Origin: Aphrophora alni
Taxonomy: Eukaryota; Arthropoda; Insecta; Hemiptera; Aphrophoridae
Direction: 5' to 3'
DNA length: 64,000 nucleotides
Assembly: GCA_963513935.1 (NCBI GenBank)
Contig: OY740769.1
Span: forward strand, 106,867,762 to 106,931,761
Position numbers and translations under genes: made by a program. Positions 22,028 through 34,815 of the stretch are shown here, one piece after another. The notes under the pieces are model-generated. The model was given only the letters and a program-made list of their open reading frames with translations. It did not search any database and had not been told where the DNA came from. Each line of letters starts with the position of its first letter. The stretch's first letter is position 1.

Positions 22028-24536
22028 TCAATAAGTGGTCGTTTTATGACTGGACGTCAATCCGTTTTTGTATATTCTAATTATGTCAATCTCCTGACCG
22101 ATTTCAGTCAAATTTTATATTTCGATATATTTTAGAGCTGTGATGGGCTGTAATAAATTTCAAATTCGTATCTTGAAATTCAGACTACCTCCCAACAGCA
22201 TAAATCTCACAGCATAAACAACTTTTGTGTTTCTCAAAATTGCTTCATAATATTTTGATGAAAATTGGTTTGGGTCATAAACCTTTACATTTCACCAATT
22301 TTATCGATACAAATATACGTTATTCTAAACCTGTGTTTATAGTTTGTTATTCTATGACTATTTGGTGATTATAAACATCTCAGAAAACACGAGTAGATAA
22401 TAAGAATAAAGCAAGTGATTATTCAAAGAGTATCAACTTAAATGTAAAAAGAAACACTTAGACGGTTCTAATGTGTTACTAATTCATAGTGGCACATCAC
22501 CAGTAATCAGAACGAAAAGCAAGTAAACGGGTTTAAATTAATTCATCAACAACCTCCTTAAGCTTGTCTACAATCTCCATATTTCAACTGAGGATGGGTT
22601 ATCGTCAATATCAATAGATTCGTAAACTCAATTTGGATTATCACAAACCTCCATCTATGCCTTATTTCTTCAACCTCCTTGAAGCTTTCCGGAGTGGAGC
22701 ACGAAAGCGGTTTTGCATCATTACATCGTACTAGGAATCATTTTCAATAATGACGTTATTTTTATTGCTTTACACGTTTATTATACAATTTTTGTAACAG
22801 CTTAATTTCTTTGAAAAATGCAGTTATTGTATATTTTTTATTTCACCTATCATAGTTTGCAAAAGTAGAACATAGAAACAAATTTATTGTCGTTTTCTGT
22901 AAGTCAAGATTGTCTCTATCGTAGGTAGAGACACGTCAAAACAATTGTTTAAAATAATAGTGAGATTCAAGAAGATGTTTATAATCCAGTTTACGTTTAG
23001 AGATTGTGTTTCTAGATTCAGATTACGTTTGTTGTTGAAACACGTTTGATTAAGTAAACGTAATATGTTTGAGAATTTTATTCTATCTAATATTATCTCA
23101 CAAGTCAAGCTCAATATTTATTTATAACTTATTTTCTAATAAGACATTCCATAACAATGGTTCTATTTAGAGACTTGCTTTGAGTTAGATAAACTGTTTA
23201 TGCAAACAGATTCATCTTCCTTCAACCAGTTAGATTTTGTCATGTTAACATCTTTATCGATAGTGGAAATCCTTTAAAATTATTTTGAGTTTTAAAGTAG
23301 AAAGTCAAAACAAGAATTTCGATTTCATAAAAATGTAATTAGATGATACAGTTTTAAGGTTATGTAATAAAACTATGTCAGTGAATTACCTCGTTTTATT
23401 TTTAGGTTTATGACAAAACGCATGTACAAAGTATCTATGCCCGTTTTTCCGAAGACGGATATTCATAATTTACACCATCAAAATTTCATACAGCTATCTC
23501 CGAGTAATTTCCTATAGATAGTTTTGTTGATGTGTATTGATATGCGTGTTAGAGTTATGTTCAGAATGTGGCCTGTCCAATTTTATGTACACTATAGATA
23601 TGGCATGTATAGTATGTTTGTGTAGGAGTAGTTGCGTATGTGTAACAAATTAAAAAAATAAACATGTATTTTATGTAGGAAGATTGGGTTGCATTTTATA
23701 TAAAGTCGGTTCTGTGTTGGAAAGGAGACTTCGATAACAAAATTAAATATTAATTAAACATTAGTTGGAAGGCCTAGGCTATTTGTTTATACAACTATCG
23801 CACATTTTTATTTTCGACGTTAATATAGATAAGTAACTTACTATTTAATGATTATGAATCAGATCTGAAATGATTGTTTAATTATATTGGATTACTTGTT
23901 GTTGCTTTTTTTTTTTACGGCCACATCAGCGTTGCTGGGGCCTTTTGAAAAATAAATCAATAAATGTTACATTATTTATTATAAATGTACATCCCAATTG
24001 AAACTCTATCGAGGTCCGAAAATTATTGAAGTAAATTTGTACTAAAAATAACGAAGTGTTATTCGTTCGTTTATTGGGCCATGGATTGGTCTTTCAATTT
24101 AGTAATTGGTTGGATATTATGCCGCCGTATTAAGACTTCATGGCCTTTTTTTACCCACTTTCAAAATAGTTTACTCTTTACTTTTTGAATGAGCTCATGT
24201 TGAACATAATGTTCAGCCGTTCAAACCTACAAATGCACATGGGTTCTCCCCGTATGGTTGAGAGATGTCTATTTCAACCAAAATTGCCATTGATACCTAC
24301 CATCGCTCTCAGATACTTTCTGCTTACCCCAATAACAATCAATGTTTATGGAAATTTTTTATTGTATACAGTCTTTTTACTTGTGTAAATTCATCTTACA
24401 AAACCATAGTCAGAGACAAACCGCCAAAAAATCCTAAGTTAAATGTATTTTTTAATAAGCATATATTCAGTAACACATATTCAAATTGATAAAAATATCT
24501 ATATGTTTTTTGTTCAAGATCAAATAAATTGTTTTT

Positions 24537-24600
<64 letters not shown>

Positions 24601-26192
24601 TTATGAATGAGATATCGAAATAAAATCTAATAATTTTTGTAGAGAATAACATTTCTCATAGACATGAACAGGTTTTTAATATAAAAAATTAATCTCAACC
24701 GTTCTAAATTTACATTCACATTTCGAAATGTTTTGACTAAATTCAAACTTGAAATATGCTTTTTAAATCCAAATTACAAATTTTGAAACATTTAACAATC
24801 GGACTGAAAATTTGAGTAATTGTAGGTAAAACGTGGCTTTAAAAAATATAATACATAATTTTTTAACTATTTAATTTAACTTAGCATAACCTTTAAAAGA
24901 TGAAAATCCGAAAAATCGTTATTGTTTGTTGGATCGTACTGCAAATTTATTCTTGTACTGTTTAGATTGTAGGTTTTGTTTTCTTCTTTCATGATCCAAA
25001 AACAAATATTTGTTTCACAAGTTTTTTGAACAATTTTTTTTTATTTGAGATATAAACAGCATTTTGAATTGCTGTAATATTAACAATTCTCAGGTAGAAG
25101 ATTAAATTTTTATATTAATATTTTATTTTAACAAAGATTTGTTGTCTTATTTAAATATGTGATAAAGTAGAACGCGAGGTATTGATGATTTTGTGAAATA
25201 ATTATTTCCGGTAAAAGATACAGACTCTTTTACTTCTATTACCTGTAAAATATAATAACTGAAGGTTCTATTATTGCTATATTATTTATTAATGTTTAAC
25301 TCTCATATGTTTTTAAAATGAAGGCAATCAGTTATTACGTTTTCCGTTGCGGACACACCGGTGGTGGAGGAAATAAAATACAGGATTACTGCTTCAGATG
25401 GCGGCGTGGAGTTTTATATGTGGGCACAAAAACATTGATATCTCATCTTCTATTAGAAAGTTTTAAATAAAATAAGGCTCGAAATCTTTGTTAAACAAAA
25501 ATAAGAATATATCAAATAAGAAGGGCGCTTTTTCGTACAGAAATATTCATGTTATAGCGATTAAAAATATATTCAAATTACAAATAAGGACAAAAAATGT
25601 TTGTCTTTGAATCATGAAAAATGAGATAAAAATATACAATTGCTCTTTATAACATTTTTTATTTTGGAGTACGACCAAAAAATAATTGATTTTTTTTACA
25701 AATTTACCCTTTCTGAGGTTAAGACGAGTTATTCCCAACATTTAGAAATTCGTTTATTTCACTCTTTTTTTAAAACATTTTGCCAAGAAATGTCATATTA
25801 ATCAACCCGATTACTAAATTTTTCAAGAAGTAATTTCCTTTTAAAAAAGAGTATTGTAATTTTAAGTTAGTATAAATAGGGTATATCGTTTTCTACAAAG
25901 AAATATTGGAATTGATTTCGTTATAATTTTTGAGAGACAAATCCTTTTTTTAGTTTTCGGATTTGTTGGAATTGTTTATTTAAAAGTTTGTTGGAAATAA
26001 AACAAGGAACTAATATTATTTTTATTCGCCAATCTGAATTTATGTTATTGTGTAGGCTACTATATAAAGTACTTACAATAAGAATTTTGGTTTAAAGATA
26101 ATTTGCTACATGAAAGTCTCCCACTACTGTATTGTACTGCACCAGCTCCTAATCATAATTCTACAGCTCTGTCTAGTGATTGTCAAGGCTAC
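21096..26192. other. Intergenic, AT-rich, with (TA)n runs
   Basis: (TA)n at 21,970-22,023 and 24,541-24,592. One minus-strand splice-bounded open segment (21,553-21,701) is listed separately. Short open frames at 22,884-23,114 and 24,185-24,489 have no recognisable features. Confidence 0.5.
21553..21701 (-). other. Candidate unassigned exon (149 bp)
   Basis: On the minus strand an acceptor-like CATCTTACAG precedes the segment and a consensus donor GTGAGT follows it. The whole 149 bp is open in one frame, and the open frame extends to 21,488-21,733. The peptide includes PGDILGSRRSLSSQYVYVCA and FWNTGQYEIPTRKF but belongs to no family I recognise. It could be a real exon or a coincidental open stretch. 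Confidence 0.25.
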
Positions 26193-26196
26193 TTAA
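26193..26196. repeat. TTAA target duplication, left
   Basis: TTAA abuts the left inverted repeat and is matched at 27,711-27,714. Confidence 0.8.
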
Positions 26197-26248
26197 GGGG
26201 GTCCGGCCAGTCCTATCTCCGCCATGTTAAATAAGACATATTCATGTA

Positions 26249-26539
26249 CCTTTTTCTCAGAAACCATAATAGATAATGGTCTGAAATTTTTACCACATAT
26301 TTAGCAATATATTCTACACCTTTAGACATGGCAGTTTCGTATTATTTTATTCGACTTATGAAAAATTAATTTTTTCATAAACGGTCATTTGTTTATTATG
26401 TTTTTGACGTTAATTATTTTTTAATTTTTGAAACTAAGCAAGATATTTAAAAAACCCCATGTCTATTGTTGTGATACATATTGAAAAACATGTGGTAAAA
26501 ATTTGAGGTCTCTAACTATTATGGTTCCTGAGAAAAAGG
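26249..26539. repeat. Imperfect fold-back inside the transposon
   Basis: Arms 26,249-26,331 and 26,457-26,539 are inverted copies (for example CCTTTTTCTCAG, AACCATAATAG and ATTTTTACCACAT with their complements). They are about 83 bp each around a 125-bp loop. Confidence 0.7.
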
Positions 26540-26601
26540 AACATAAAGTTGAAAAAACATAACTATCGGAAAACGCAAGATTAGTAGCCTACTTTGAAGT
26601 T

Positions 26602-27290
26602 TTAGTAAGCTCCAGCTGCATAGGATGGCCCAGCCTCTGCATCAGCTTCTTCCTCCTCCAACTCCAGCCTTCTTTTAGCCAAGGTTGCCTTCTTTTTGGT
26701 GTTGATATTTTTCAACAGCTCTTCACGCTCCTTTTCAGCTCTACGGATTCGTTCGTTGTCAATCCTCGACATAGCTTTTACACAGTATTTTACTGGTTTC
26801 AAGCCTAACGCTTCTAGTGTATGGCATTTGTATAATGCACCATCATTAAACTTGACACCATCTGCTACTCCTAACTTTAGAGTTTTTATTCCCACAAACA
26901 CTATCTTTGGTAGTCTGGACCATATCACTCCATTCACAGACTCGTTCGGGTTTGAGTTTTCCCGTGAAGGCACTTTCTCAAGAGGTGTGGCTCTGATAAG
27001 TTAATAAAAATTGGTTTGATCACTTCCATTACCACTAAAGGAATATGAAAATGTTTTCCATGATGGTAAGGTTCTTTGTTAGCCTCAGCACTCCTAAACT
27101 TACACCAACTTTCTTTACCGGCAGGGCATAGACCGTGAATAGGCTGCTCGTCACTCGATGCAAGATGGTACCATTCAGCCCAAACATCCCGTCTGATACT
27201 CTCTAATGTTGCATTAGGACCTGCATTTCTTTTTATTGCTAAGTGGTAATAATTAGTGATTTTCTTCATTATAACAAATACACAGCACAA
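26602..27290 (-). pseudogene. Transposase remnant (Kolobok / Mutator-like domain), frameshifted
   Basis: The first frame, 27,290-26,934, has NYYHLAIKRN, then DVWAEWYHLASSDEQPIHGL, CPAGKESWCKF and LLRKCLHGKTQ. The second frame, 26,973-26,602, resumes with NPNESVNGVIWSRLPKIVFV. These blocks (CP-G--SWC, CLHGKTQ, NPNES---W) match a transposase family common in insects and cnidarians. The Glu in NPNES is the probable last catalytic acid. The two frames meet within the HGKTQ/NPNES junction near 26,950-26,960, so a one-base shift inactivates the gene. The tail (about residues 60-123 of the second frame) is a charged Glu/Lys coiled coil. The N-terminal two thirds, including the earlier catalytic acids, are missing. 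Confidence 0.75.
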
Positions 27291-27710
27291 CTCTCAAATT
27301 TATAACTTATAAAAACTTACTTCGCACTACTTCACAATCACAAATATAAATTACCTAGGTTACATGTTTGTTTACATAAAACATAAACATACAATCCAAC
27401 AATAATTCCATCTGCTGAAAAAAAACAACTGCATTCATGATGTTACACTAACTACTTATACTAACCCAACAGAAACAAATATAATTCTAACAGAGGTTTT
27501 TGCTGTACTATAAGACATGTTGCTTGCTTGAACGCCACAAAGTTTCCTTGAGTGAAGCGAAACATACATTTTAAAAATATTTTTTACGTATGCTTCCTCT
27601 TATATGTACCCCACTTATTATATATCAAATTAAACAGAAAAGAACATAGAATAAAAAAAATAAATAAAAAAAAAAATTAAAAAATTAAAATATTTTCTGG
27701 CCCGACCCCC

Positions 27711-27714
27711 TTAA
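27711..27714. repeat. TTAA target duplication, right
   Basis: Pairs with 26,193-26,196. Confidence 0.8.
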
Positions 27715-27857
27715 GGGCTTACAGTACATTGGAACCAATAGCGGCCAACTTGGGTGATCATTTTCATTTGTATCAACTTCACAATGTCTCGGCGTCTCAA
27801 ATCAACTTAACTTCTCACTAAGTCGTACTATTTAATTTGATGTGTGCATCTTTACAC

Positions 27858-28271
27858 TTACCTTGGGTGACTTTAACGCTTCAGTACAACGAATGATCTT
27901 AGTTTATTCTGTTTTTCACACCACACCTTCAGAGTTCCACTATCGTAGAGCTGTTCAAGCTAACCTTCCACTGAGTGCGATTTTAAACTAGAAAATATAT
28001 CAATTTCTTTTTTTATTAGACCAATCTCATCTTCATATTCTCTTTTGCTTTCTTTTCTTGAGGTTGAGAAAATCCTCATAGCGGCTGCCTTGGAACCTGG
28101 TAATTGATTCAGTCTTAGCAATTTAAAACAGATTTTCGTTTTACAAAATAAAGCATTATCTGTTCTTTTTGTAAAATGGCATGCTTTATTGTTAGTTGTA
28201 CGCAATGCAGACTTCTGCACCAATCCAATTGTACCCAGTCTCATGAAATGTTTGCAATTAGGCCTACTCAA
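27858..28271 (-). other. Unassigned minus-strand open segment with internal stop
   Basis: The frame at 28,271-27,960 encodes 103 residues with a basic N-half and a charged KESKREYEDEIGLIKKEIDI helix. It then meets a stop, after which the same frame stays open for about 34 more codons (LEQLYDSGTLKVWCEKQNK). A frame open on both sides of one stop suggests a decayed coding sequence, possibly from a transposon. I do not recognise it. Confidence 0.25.
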
Positions 28272-30446
28272 TGACTATTTGGTCACGCAAGGCTAAACTA
28301 TAGCTAAATCAAAGAGGGTTACAATGCCACTGTTAGTTTTGTTCTAAGCTGTTTACTATTCATAACTGTTCTATTCTTTCCAAACAAAATAAATTTGCTG
28401 GGTCTGTTATATCATCATACAGAAGAGTTTTAATAATGTCGTCTCAATGAATATAAATTACATTCTAGGGGCATGTATTATCAGTATGTTTTTATTATTA
28501 TTATATTTTCAGTTTATTTTGAATGCATTGAAATGTATTTTATTTACGCTTCTTGTCAAATTGTCTCATTTATTTATTTATTCTCCACAGTGTAGAAATG
28601 CACATAAAACTGTTGAAAACAGTTTACATAAATTAAAATCAATTGTTCAAAATAATTATATAGTTAATTTTAAATTAAATAAACTAAATTATAAGTAAAT
28701 TAATATACTTATATTTTGTTTATTACAGCTAGAGTTTTTATTTATGTTTAGTCAAATTTTCTAAGTAAGCTATAATGTAAACTATAATTTTCTAAATAAG
28801 TTGTATTATGTTTTAAATTATTAAAGATTTAAAACGATGACGTTTGAAACATGGTTTTTTTTAGTTCTTTCCTACTTGAAACCAACATAAATAACAATAA
28901 TACTGAAGTTTAGTTCGGTAAATAATTGTATTCAATTTTTTTATAAGTTCTTTAAAAAATATAAGCGTTGCATGGACACGTCATTAATATACATTATTCT
29001 AAACATGCATTTTTATAAAATTATATCTTTATAAATACACACACTTAAATTTTTCCTTACTTTTTTTTTTTTACTAAATCAGTATAATATAATTAATAGA
29101 AGTCCTGGTACCTTGAGGAACCAGCCGAAAAATTAGATCAATACTTACTATAATTATTATATATTCTCCCTACTTCTATTTCAATATGTTGTAATCTCTT
29201 ATACAAGTCCAACCATGTGCTTTCCCTCTTATGCACAGCACAGTCAAAACTTTATAGATCGAAGTAAACACGTAGTTTTTGGCTTTTACATTCAAAGGCG
29301 TGTAGTATTTTCTCACAAAAGTGAAACATTGCATTATTATGTTGATTTATTAAACTATGTTTAGAGCTATCGAATACTTTTTCACAATAATAGAAAGAAT
29401 TCTGTTATATAAAGCTGGTTCGCAATCTTAGGGAAGTACGAAGGAGTGACACTGGCTATACAAACGGATATACAAAAGAAATTGGCGTCCCATTTCAGCA
29501 TAGCAGCAGCGTGCCGGATTTAAGATGTGATTACACATTGTGGTTTTGGATTTTATTGAAATTCACTTTTTCCATTGCATATAATCTAAGGAATTACAAT
29601 AGTGTCAAACAATGTTATTATTTTGTATTAACACAAGTAAGCATTGAATTTAAAACGTCAAATAAACCACACAGTATGTTCACGAAAATCTGACTTTATG
29701 TTCGTGGTTTTATTAAAAACATTGATTATTACATAATATACATTACATTTATTAGGGTAAAGATTCCATAAAATTTAACGATTTCACGTCATTTGGTAGT
29801 GAAGGGAATTTAAAAATAAGAGAATTACTTAATTTTAACCGTTTCTGCTACATAATAATTATTAATTTAATATTAAATACAACCATTTTAATATTAAATG
29901 TGGGCAAGTTTCAGTTGTTTGTAATCGCGTCAAATTGTTTACACTCGAGCCTGATTCGAGCACGTATTAAACTAATTATACTTTACATTACTGCAGATAT
30001 ATTAATAGATTAAACATTCGATAATGTATGTAATTAAACAGTGGTGAAAGCATAAGTTTGTTGTTAATACTGTCTGACGTATTGAACGTATAAATGACGA
30101 TTAATTTTTTCGTAAGTGCTTTTATTTATTCGTAAATCGAAACTAAATATTAAGTGGAAAATACATTTATTTTATTTTGTATTTACATGCTGTGAAACAT
30201 GTCTCCCAATACGTATTTACACTTTTAAAAAATGACGTCACATAGCAATAAAATGAAAAATTAACAAAAATCAAACTTGTATTACTAGAAACACATTACC
30301 TTTAGACTATACACAAATCAAATTATAGATAATTATTTCCCACTCGTCGACCCAATACCCTATTATTACAATAGTCACAAAACAAATGGAATAATACAAT
30401 TACAAATTAGAATACAAATTAAAACTTTTGGAACAAAAAATTATCT

Positions 30447-30506
<60 letters not shown>

Positions 30507-30999
30507 AATCGTAGATCAGTATGAAATAATGTCATGCAGAATAATAAAGAGAAACAAATAACTCGTTCTGCAAGAAACGAAAAACGTGTATAATTTATGC
30601 AGTTCTTCCAATCTGTATGTATACACGATGCGAGCAATAATACTTGGGTTTGTTATGCTAACAATTTCAAACATAACTAACAACTCAGAATATGGAAAGA
30701 TATAAGTATAATGGACCCGTAGTTTTATCGCTAAGAAAACGTAAAATCTTTTTTGGAGTTTATCATTTAATTTACACAAATGAGAAAAATAGGGATGCCA
30801 TCTAAATTCAAGATTAGATCTCATAAGGTTTTAATACAATAATTTAAACGTTGAGATAGAGCTAAATTACCGACAAATCTGATAAAGAAACCCAATTATA
30901 TAAATTGTATTTACTATCTTAGTTATATAAGAAAAGGAAATTGTCACATAACAGAGAGTTAATGATGCACTAGAAGATAATGTATATGTAAACCATTTA

Positions 31000-31464
31000 T
31001 ATACAGGTTGAATCAGACCACCCGTGCGCAATGTATAGCGACTGAACCAAATGAGCTACAGCCTTCGTTTAAACTTAAACCCCCCTATTTCGACCCTAGA
31101 ATGTAATTCAGTAAAAATGTTTTCAAATCTAAAAATTCCCCAAAACTGCTTTTTTAGGGGGTGGGGGGGTCGTTTTTGGAACATTTTCAAATGTAAAGGT
31201 AAGTCGAGTGATACCTCATTTTAAAGGTCTCTGTTCACTGATAATTTTGGGGAAAAAACTTTTAACTTATCTTACTGCCTATGTACAGGGTATTGCAAAA
31301 CGTCAAAAGTAATGTTTTACAGTTAGTTTTATTGTTACAACATAACATAGCCTACATAAACCAAATTTTATCCTAGATTCATGAGAAGATACCCTTTACA
31401 AAAATGTGCCTAAGTTCTCCCTTACTAAAATATTCTCAAAAGAAAAAAATACATACAATTTTTG

Positions 31465-31505
<41 letters not shown>

Positions 31506-31510
31506 AGGTT
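31000..31510 (+). repeat. Probable dispersed repeat ending in poly-A
   Basis: A distinct block from ACAGGTTGAATCAGACCACC through a G-run near 31,157-31,168 to a 36-base poly-A tract at 31,469-31,504. The composition and A-tail suggest a retroposed noncoding repeat. No second copy was found in the window, so this is tentative. Confidence 0.3.
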
Positions 31511-33290
31511 AAAACTCAAAAACTTTAAATAGTAACGTTAGTCATGAAGTACATCATTGAAAAGGTCTTTCAAAAAGAAAAAAATTTGTATTCAAAGTTT
31601 TACTTTCCATTTTTGTTTACATTTATAAAAATTGTAATTTCCTTAGCGAAATTAAAAAAGAATAAAATAAAAATACACACCTGTTTTTCCCGATTGTGTT
31701 TAACAAACATTCTAAATCATCTAAAAATTTACTCCATTTTTAACCATTGGGCCAATCTTGCTGAAACGCGTTCATTATATTATAAAAAATAATCCTGTAT
31801 GCCTAATTTCGTAACACTTTCTAATGTTACGTGGGAATCAGGACAAAATAATATTTCATGGTCCAGGTTTTGAGTTGTACCAGTAAGATCTCTGTAATAA
31901 CTATTTCCCAAAAACTGAAGTTAATTAATAACAATAATATAATATTTAGTTTTTTTTTCATTATGTAGTTAGGTGAATTCTAAAAAGTGTTGGTATCCGA
32001 AATTCAAAACGTACAGACAACTAACAAGTTTGAGTTTTAACGGCGTAGGTCAGTGCTCCGCATCGCAGTATTGTGTTGCGTGACTTGCCTATAAACACGG
32101 CGCTTGCTAACTACGTTTACTTAAGCCTACAAAATGAAGTTTCGTGAATTACTGAAATAGACCAAGAATAACTCGTTATGTTTTTAATTAGTTCTTGTTT
32201 CGTATAATGTTCTTCGTGTCTAAAAGATGTTGTACAGTTTTAGTTAGCAGCTCTGATGCTTTCAATGTGTGACTGACACGAACAAAATATTTTATTAAAA
32301 CTTAACTAGTAACATTTTGAGATAACTTTAACGTTAGTAGAAATAGAATGATAGATTAATCCATTAAATTTTCTTTGAATTAATGTTCTTCGCTTAACTT
32401 GGATATTAATTATGTTCCACTTCAAGACTTTTAAAATACTAAATGCGTTATAAATGTTAATATTTCCATCCTTTAGGATCTCGTTTCGGTCTTGTATGAG
32501 CGTTTCCGGTTATCTATAAATTTTAACTTGATTATATAAATATTTAACGCGAGTAAACGGAACCACTCTTAATAATATTTTCAAAAATGCATGTTATTGA
32601 TTAAATAATATTAAATGATCTTTGGTTACTTGGTGGTTTTTAATATATTAATATTTAACTTTTAACTCTCTGAAATATTAGGCTTTGACTAAAGTATTCC
32701 CTTTACTTTACTTCAGTAAAATCTAATTTAGCAAGCAAATTTATGCGTGGGAGATATCCTCGCGATCCTTACATTTAACTCAAATTTCCTTACTACAGGA
32801 TATATTAAAGTAGAATACAATTTGTTATATTGATATAACTATCAGTTCTTTATTTGTTTGTAAAATTATTTGATGCATTACTCTTATTACTGGTATAATT
32901 TATTCCGTCATTTACAATCATTTCTGTATATAATAATACCCTGCGTTATTCAGGTGTGATCTACACTGTCCAAACAGCGTGTATAAATTGTAGCCTATTG
33001 AAAAAAAAAATGTCAAATATCCGAATACTATGTTATACCAATAAAAAATCTCTCAGTTGGTGTATTAATAATATTATATATAAAAATTATGAATTTTCTG
33101 TAGATGTCTATTTTTTTTTTTAAATGGAAAGACACGTAATAGGGTGGACAATTTTTGTTGATCATAAAGCTCAGTATTTTTATAGTGATTTTTTTTTTTT
33201 AATTTACCCATAAATCTTCTCTCGTTTCGACAACTCAGGCCTACTAATATACCTCATGTATCATAGGCCTGACTAATAATGTGAAGTATT

Positions 33291-33492
33291 GTCTTTATAT
33301 ACGTTTTAAATAATCATATAGCTTTATTATTTTATTATTATAAAGGTGACCAACCTTTTCTTAAACAATAGAAATTGTAAATTTACCTTTGTCTTTAGCG
33401 TACGTTTTAAATAATCATATAGCTTTATTATTTTAATATTATAAAGGTGGCCAACCTTTTCTTAAACAATAGAAATTGTAAATTTATCTTTA
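33291..33492. repeat. Tandem duplication, 2 x 101 bp
   Basis: 33,291-33,391 and 33,392-33,492 are near-identical. Both contain ACGTTTTAAATAATCATATA and CCAACCTTTTCTTAAACAAT. They differ by a few substitutions. Confidence 0.9.
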
Positions 33493-33559
33493 TATTAAAA
33501 CGCCTCACCAAATTTTATAAAACGCGATTTTTCACAACAAACGTTTTATTTGAAACACT

Positions 33560-34170
33560 ATAGCTTACTTATGCGTCTGGCTAACTTCCAATCTTCTGAA
33601 GTCGACCTTGGCCAAGGGTTGTTTAAAAGTCCAAGGGTTGTGTTCGCCATTCTCATCGTTCCGAAGAATACAATCGAAAAAGGAAATTTCAAAAAGTAGA
33701 CTCAGTATTTCCTTCACAGTTTTGTTATATTGCCCTTTTGGCTCCATTAAAGTGCTTACTGGTTACAACGGACGGGTCCCCAAAATCGTTGTATTATTGC
33801 TGCATCCTTTAGGCTTTCCAGCTCTTATGTGAACGTCCTCCAAGATTCGTGTTTGGCCTTTCTAGAGGCTTCTCCGTATTCGGTAAGAGCTAGTAGAGCT
33901 AAGTGATATGCCCTCTACTTCCGACTGCGTTATGCTGTGTTATAAAGATGTCGAGTATGCTTCGTCAACCGCTCGAGATCCTTATTCCACCATTTTGTTC
34001 TAGCTTTCTTTATTTTGGTACTTATTGGGCAGTTATCGTAATAGCAGATTGATATAGAATCTCCAATTTGTGACGCGATGTTGTTTAGATTTGCAACAAT
34101 TCTTACCCAACCTAACGTCTCAGGCCTGTTATTAAAGTCATCATTGTAGTGTAGCCATTCGTGTGTTGCT
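33560..34170 (-). pseudogene. LINE fragment (endonuclease-RT linker region, Jockey/R1-like)
   Basis: Read from 34,170 downwards, broken frames give FNNRPETLGWVRIVANLNNI, then KARTKWWNKDLERLTKHTRH, AYHLALLALTEYGEASRKAR and GQYNKTVKEILSLLF. This is the order of conserved blocks (WWN--L--L, EY---I-KAK, E-----L--HFP) between endonuclease and RT in Jockey/R1-type LINEs. The last 60 codons (33,747-33,565) are open but stop before the RT. Stops and frame changes mark it as dead. Confidence 0.6.
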
Positions 34171-34436
34171 TAAGTAATGTCTATAACTTGTTCTCTTAGT
34201 ATATTCTGAAAGATGGCCATATTACCAACATGTAGTACATATACATTATACTAGCTGATGACTCCAGTTTCACTTAGTTGAGATAGTTTTATTAAGAAAT
34301 ATTTTTTTAACACGATCCTATAGGTGGTGCTATGGAAATAAATTATGCCCAAATACAGCAACACACCAATTTTAATCAAAATCGACCCATAAATAACAAA
34401 GATATGATACTTGTTTTTGGGGTAGATAAATACCAT
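34171..34436. other. Intergenic, AT-rich
   Basis: Nothing recognisable. Confidence 0.4.
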
Positions 34437-34815
34437 TGGAGTGGAACATTTTCAAAACTCTTTCTTAGTACGCGTCTACAGACCTACTCCAAATCATGTT
34501 AAAACATTCATACCTCTTGGCTTCTTGGATACAGAGATATGCTTTAAGGCTAAAAAACACCCTTGGAGTAGAACATTTTCAAAACCCTTTCGTAGTACGC
34601 GTCTACAGACCTACCCCAAACCATGTTTAAAAAATTCATAGCTCTAGGCTTCTTTGATCCAGAGATATGCTTTATTTAGGGGTAAAAAACACCCTTGGAG
34701 TGGAACATTTTCTAAACCTTTTCTTAGTACGCATCTACAGATCTACCCCAAACTATGTTAAAAAATTCATACCTCTAGGTTTCTTGGATCAAGAGATTTC
34801 GTGATCGGTCAGTGG
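34437..34815. repeat. Three-copy tandem repeat, unit about 127-132 bp
   Basis: Units start at about 34,437, 34,564 and 34,696 with (C)TTGGAGT(G/A)GAACATTTTC. Each contains GTACGC(G/A)TCTACAGA(C/T)CTAC, ATTCATA(C/G)CTCT(T/A)GG and AGAGAT. The third unit is truncated at its end. It is satellite-like or the repeat block of a larger element. Confidence 0.9.

Larger units (their letters stand above)
26197..27710 (-). mobile_element. TTAA-inserting DNA transposon, probably Kolobok (1.5 kb, decayed)
   Basis: 14-bp terminal inverted repeats GGGGGTCCGGCCAG and CTGGCCCGACCCCC differ at one position and are flanked by TTAA. Inside, on the minus strand, is the C-terminal part of a transposase of the type databases label Mutator-like. 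TTAA duplications are known for piggyBac and Kolobok. A G-run terminus with a protein of the HGKTQ-NPNES type fits Kolobok better, in my judgement. The length is too short for a full element, and the N-terminal DNA-binding part is missing. Confidence 0.7.
27715..33290. other. Intergenic, AT-rich, with repeats
   Basis: No confirmed gene. It contains an unassigned open segment (27,960-28,271), a (TA)n run (30,451-30,503), a poly-A tract (31,469-31,504), and a probable dispersed repeat ending near that tract (about 31,000-31,510). Confidence 0.5.
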
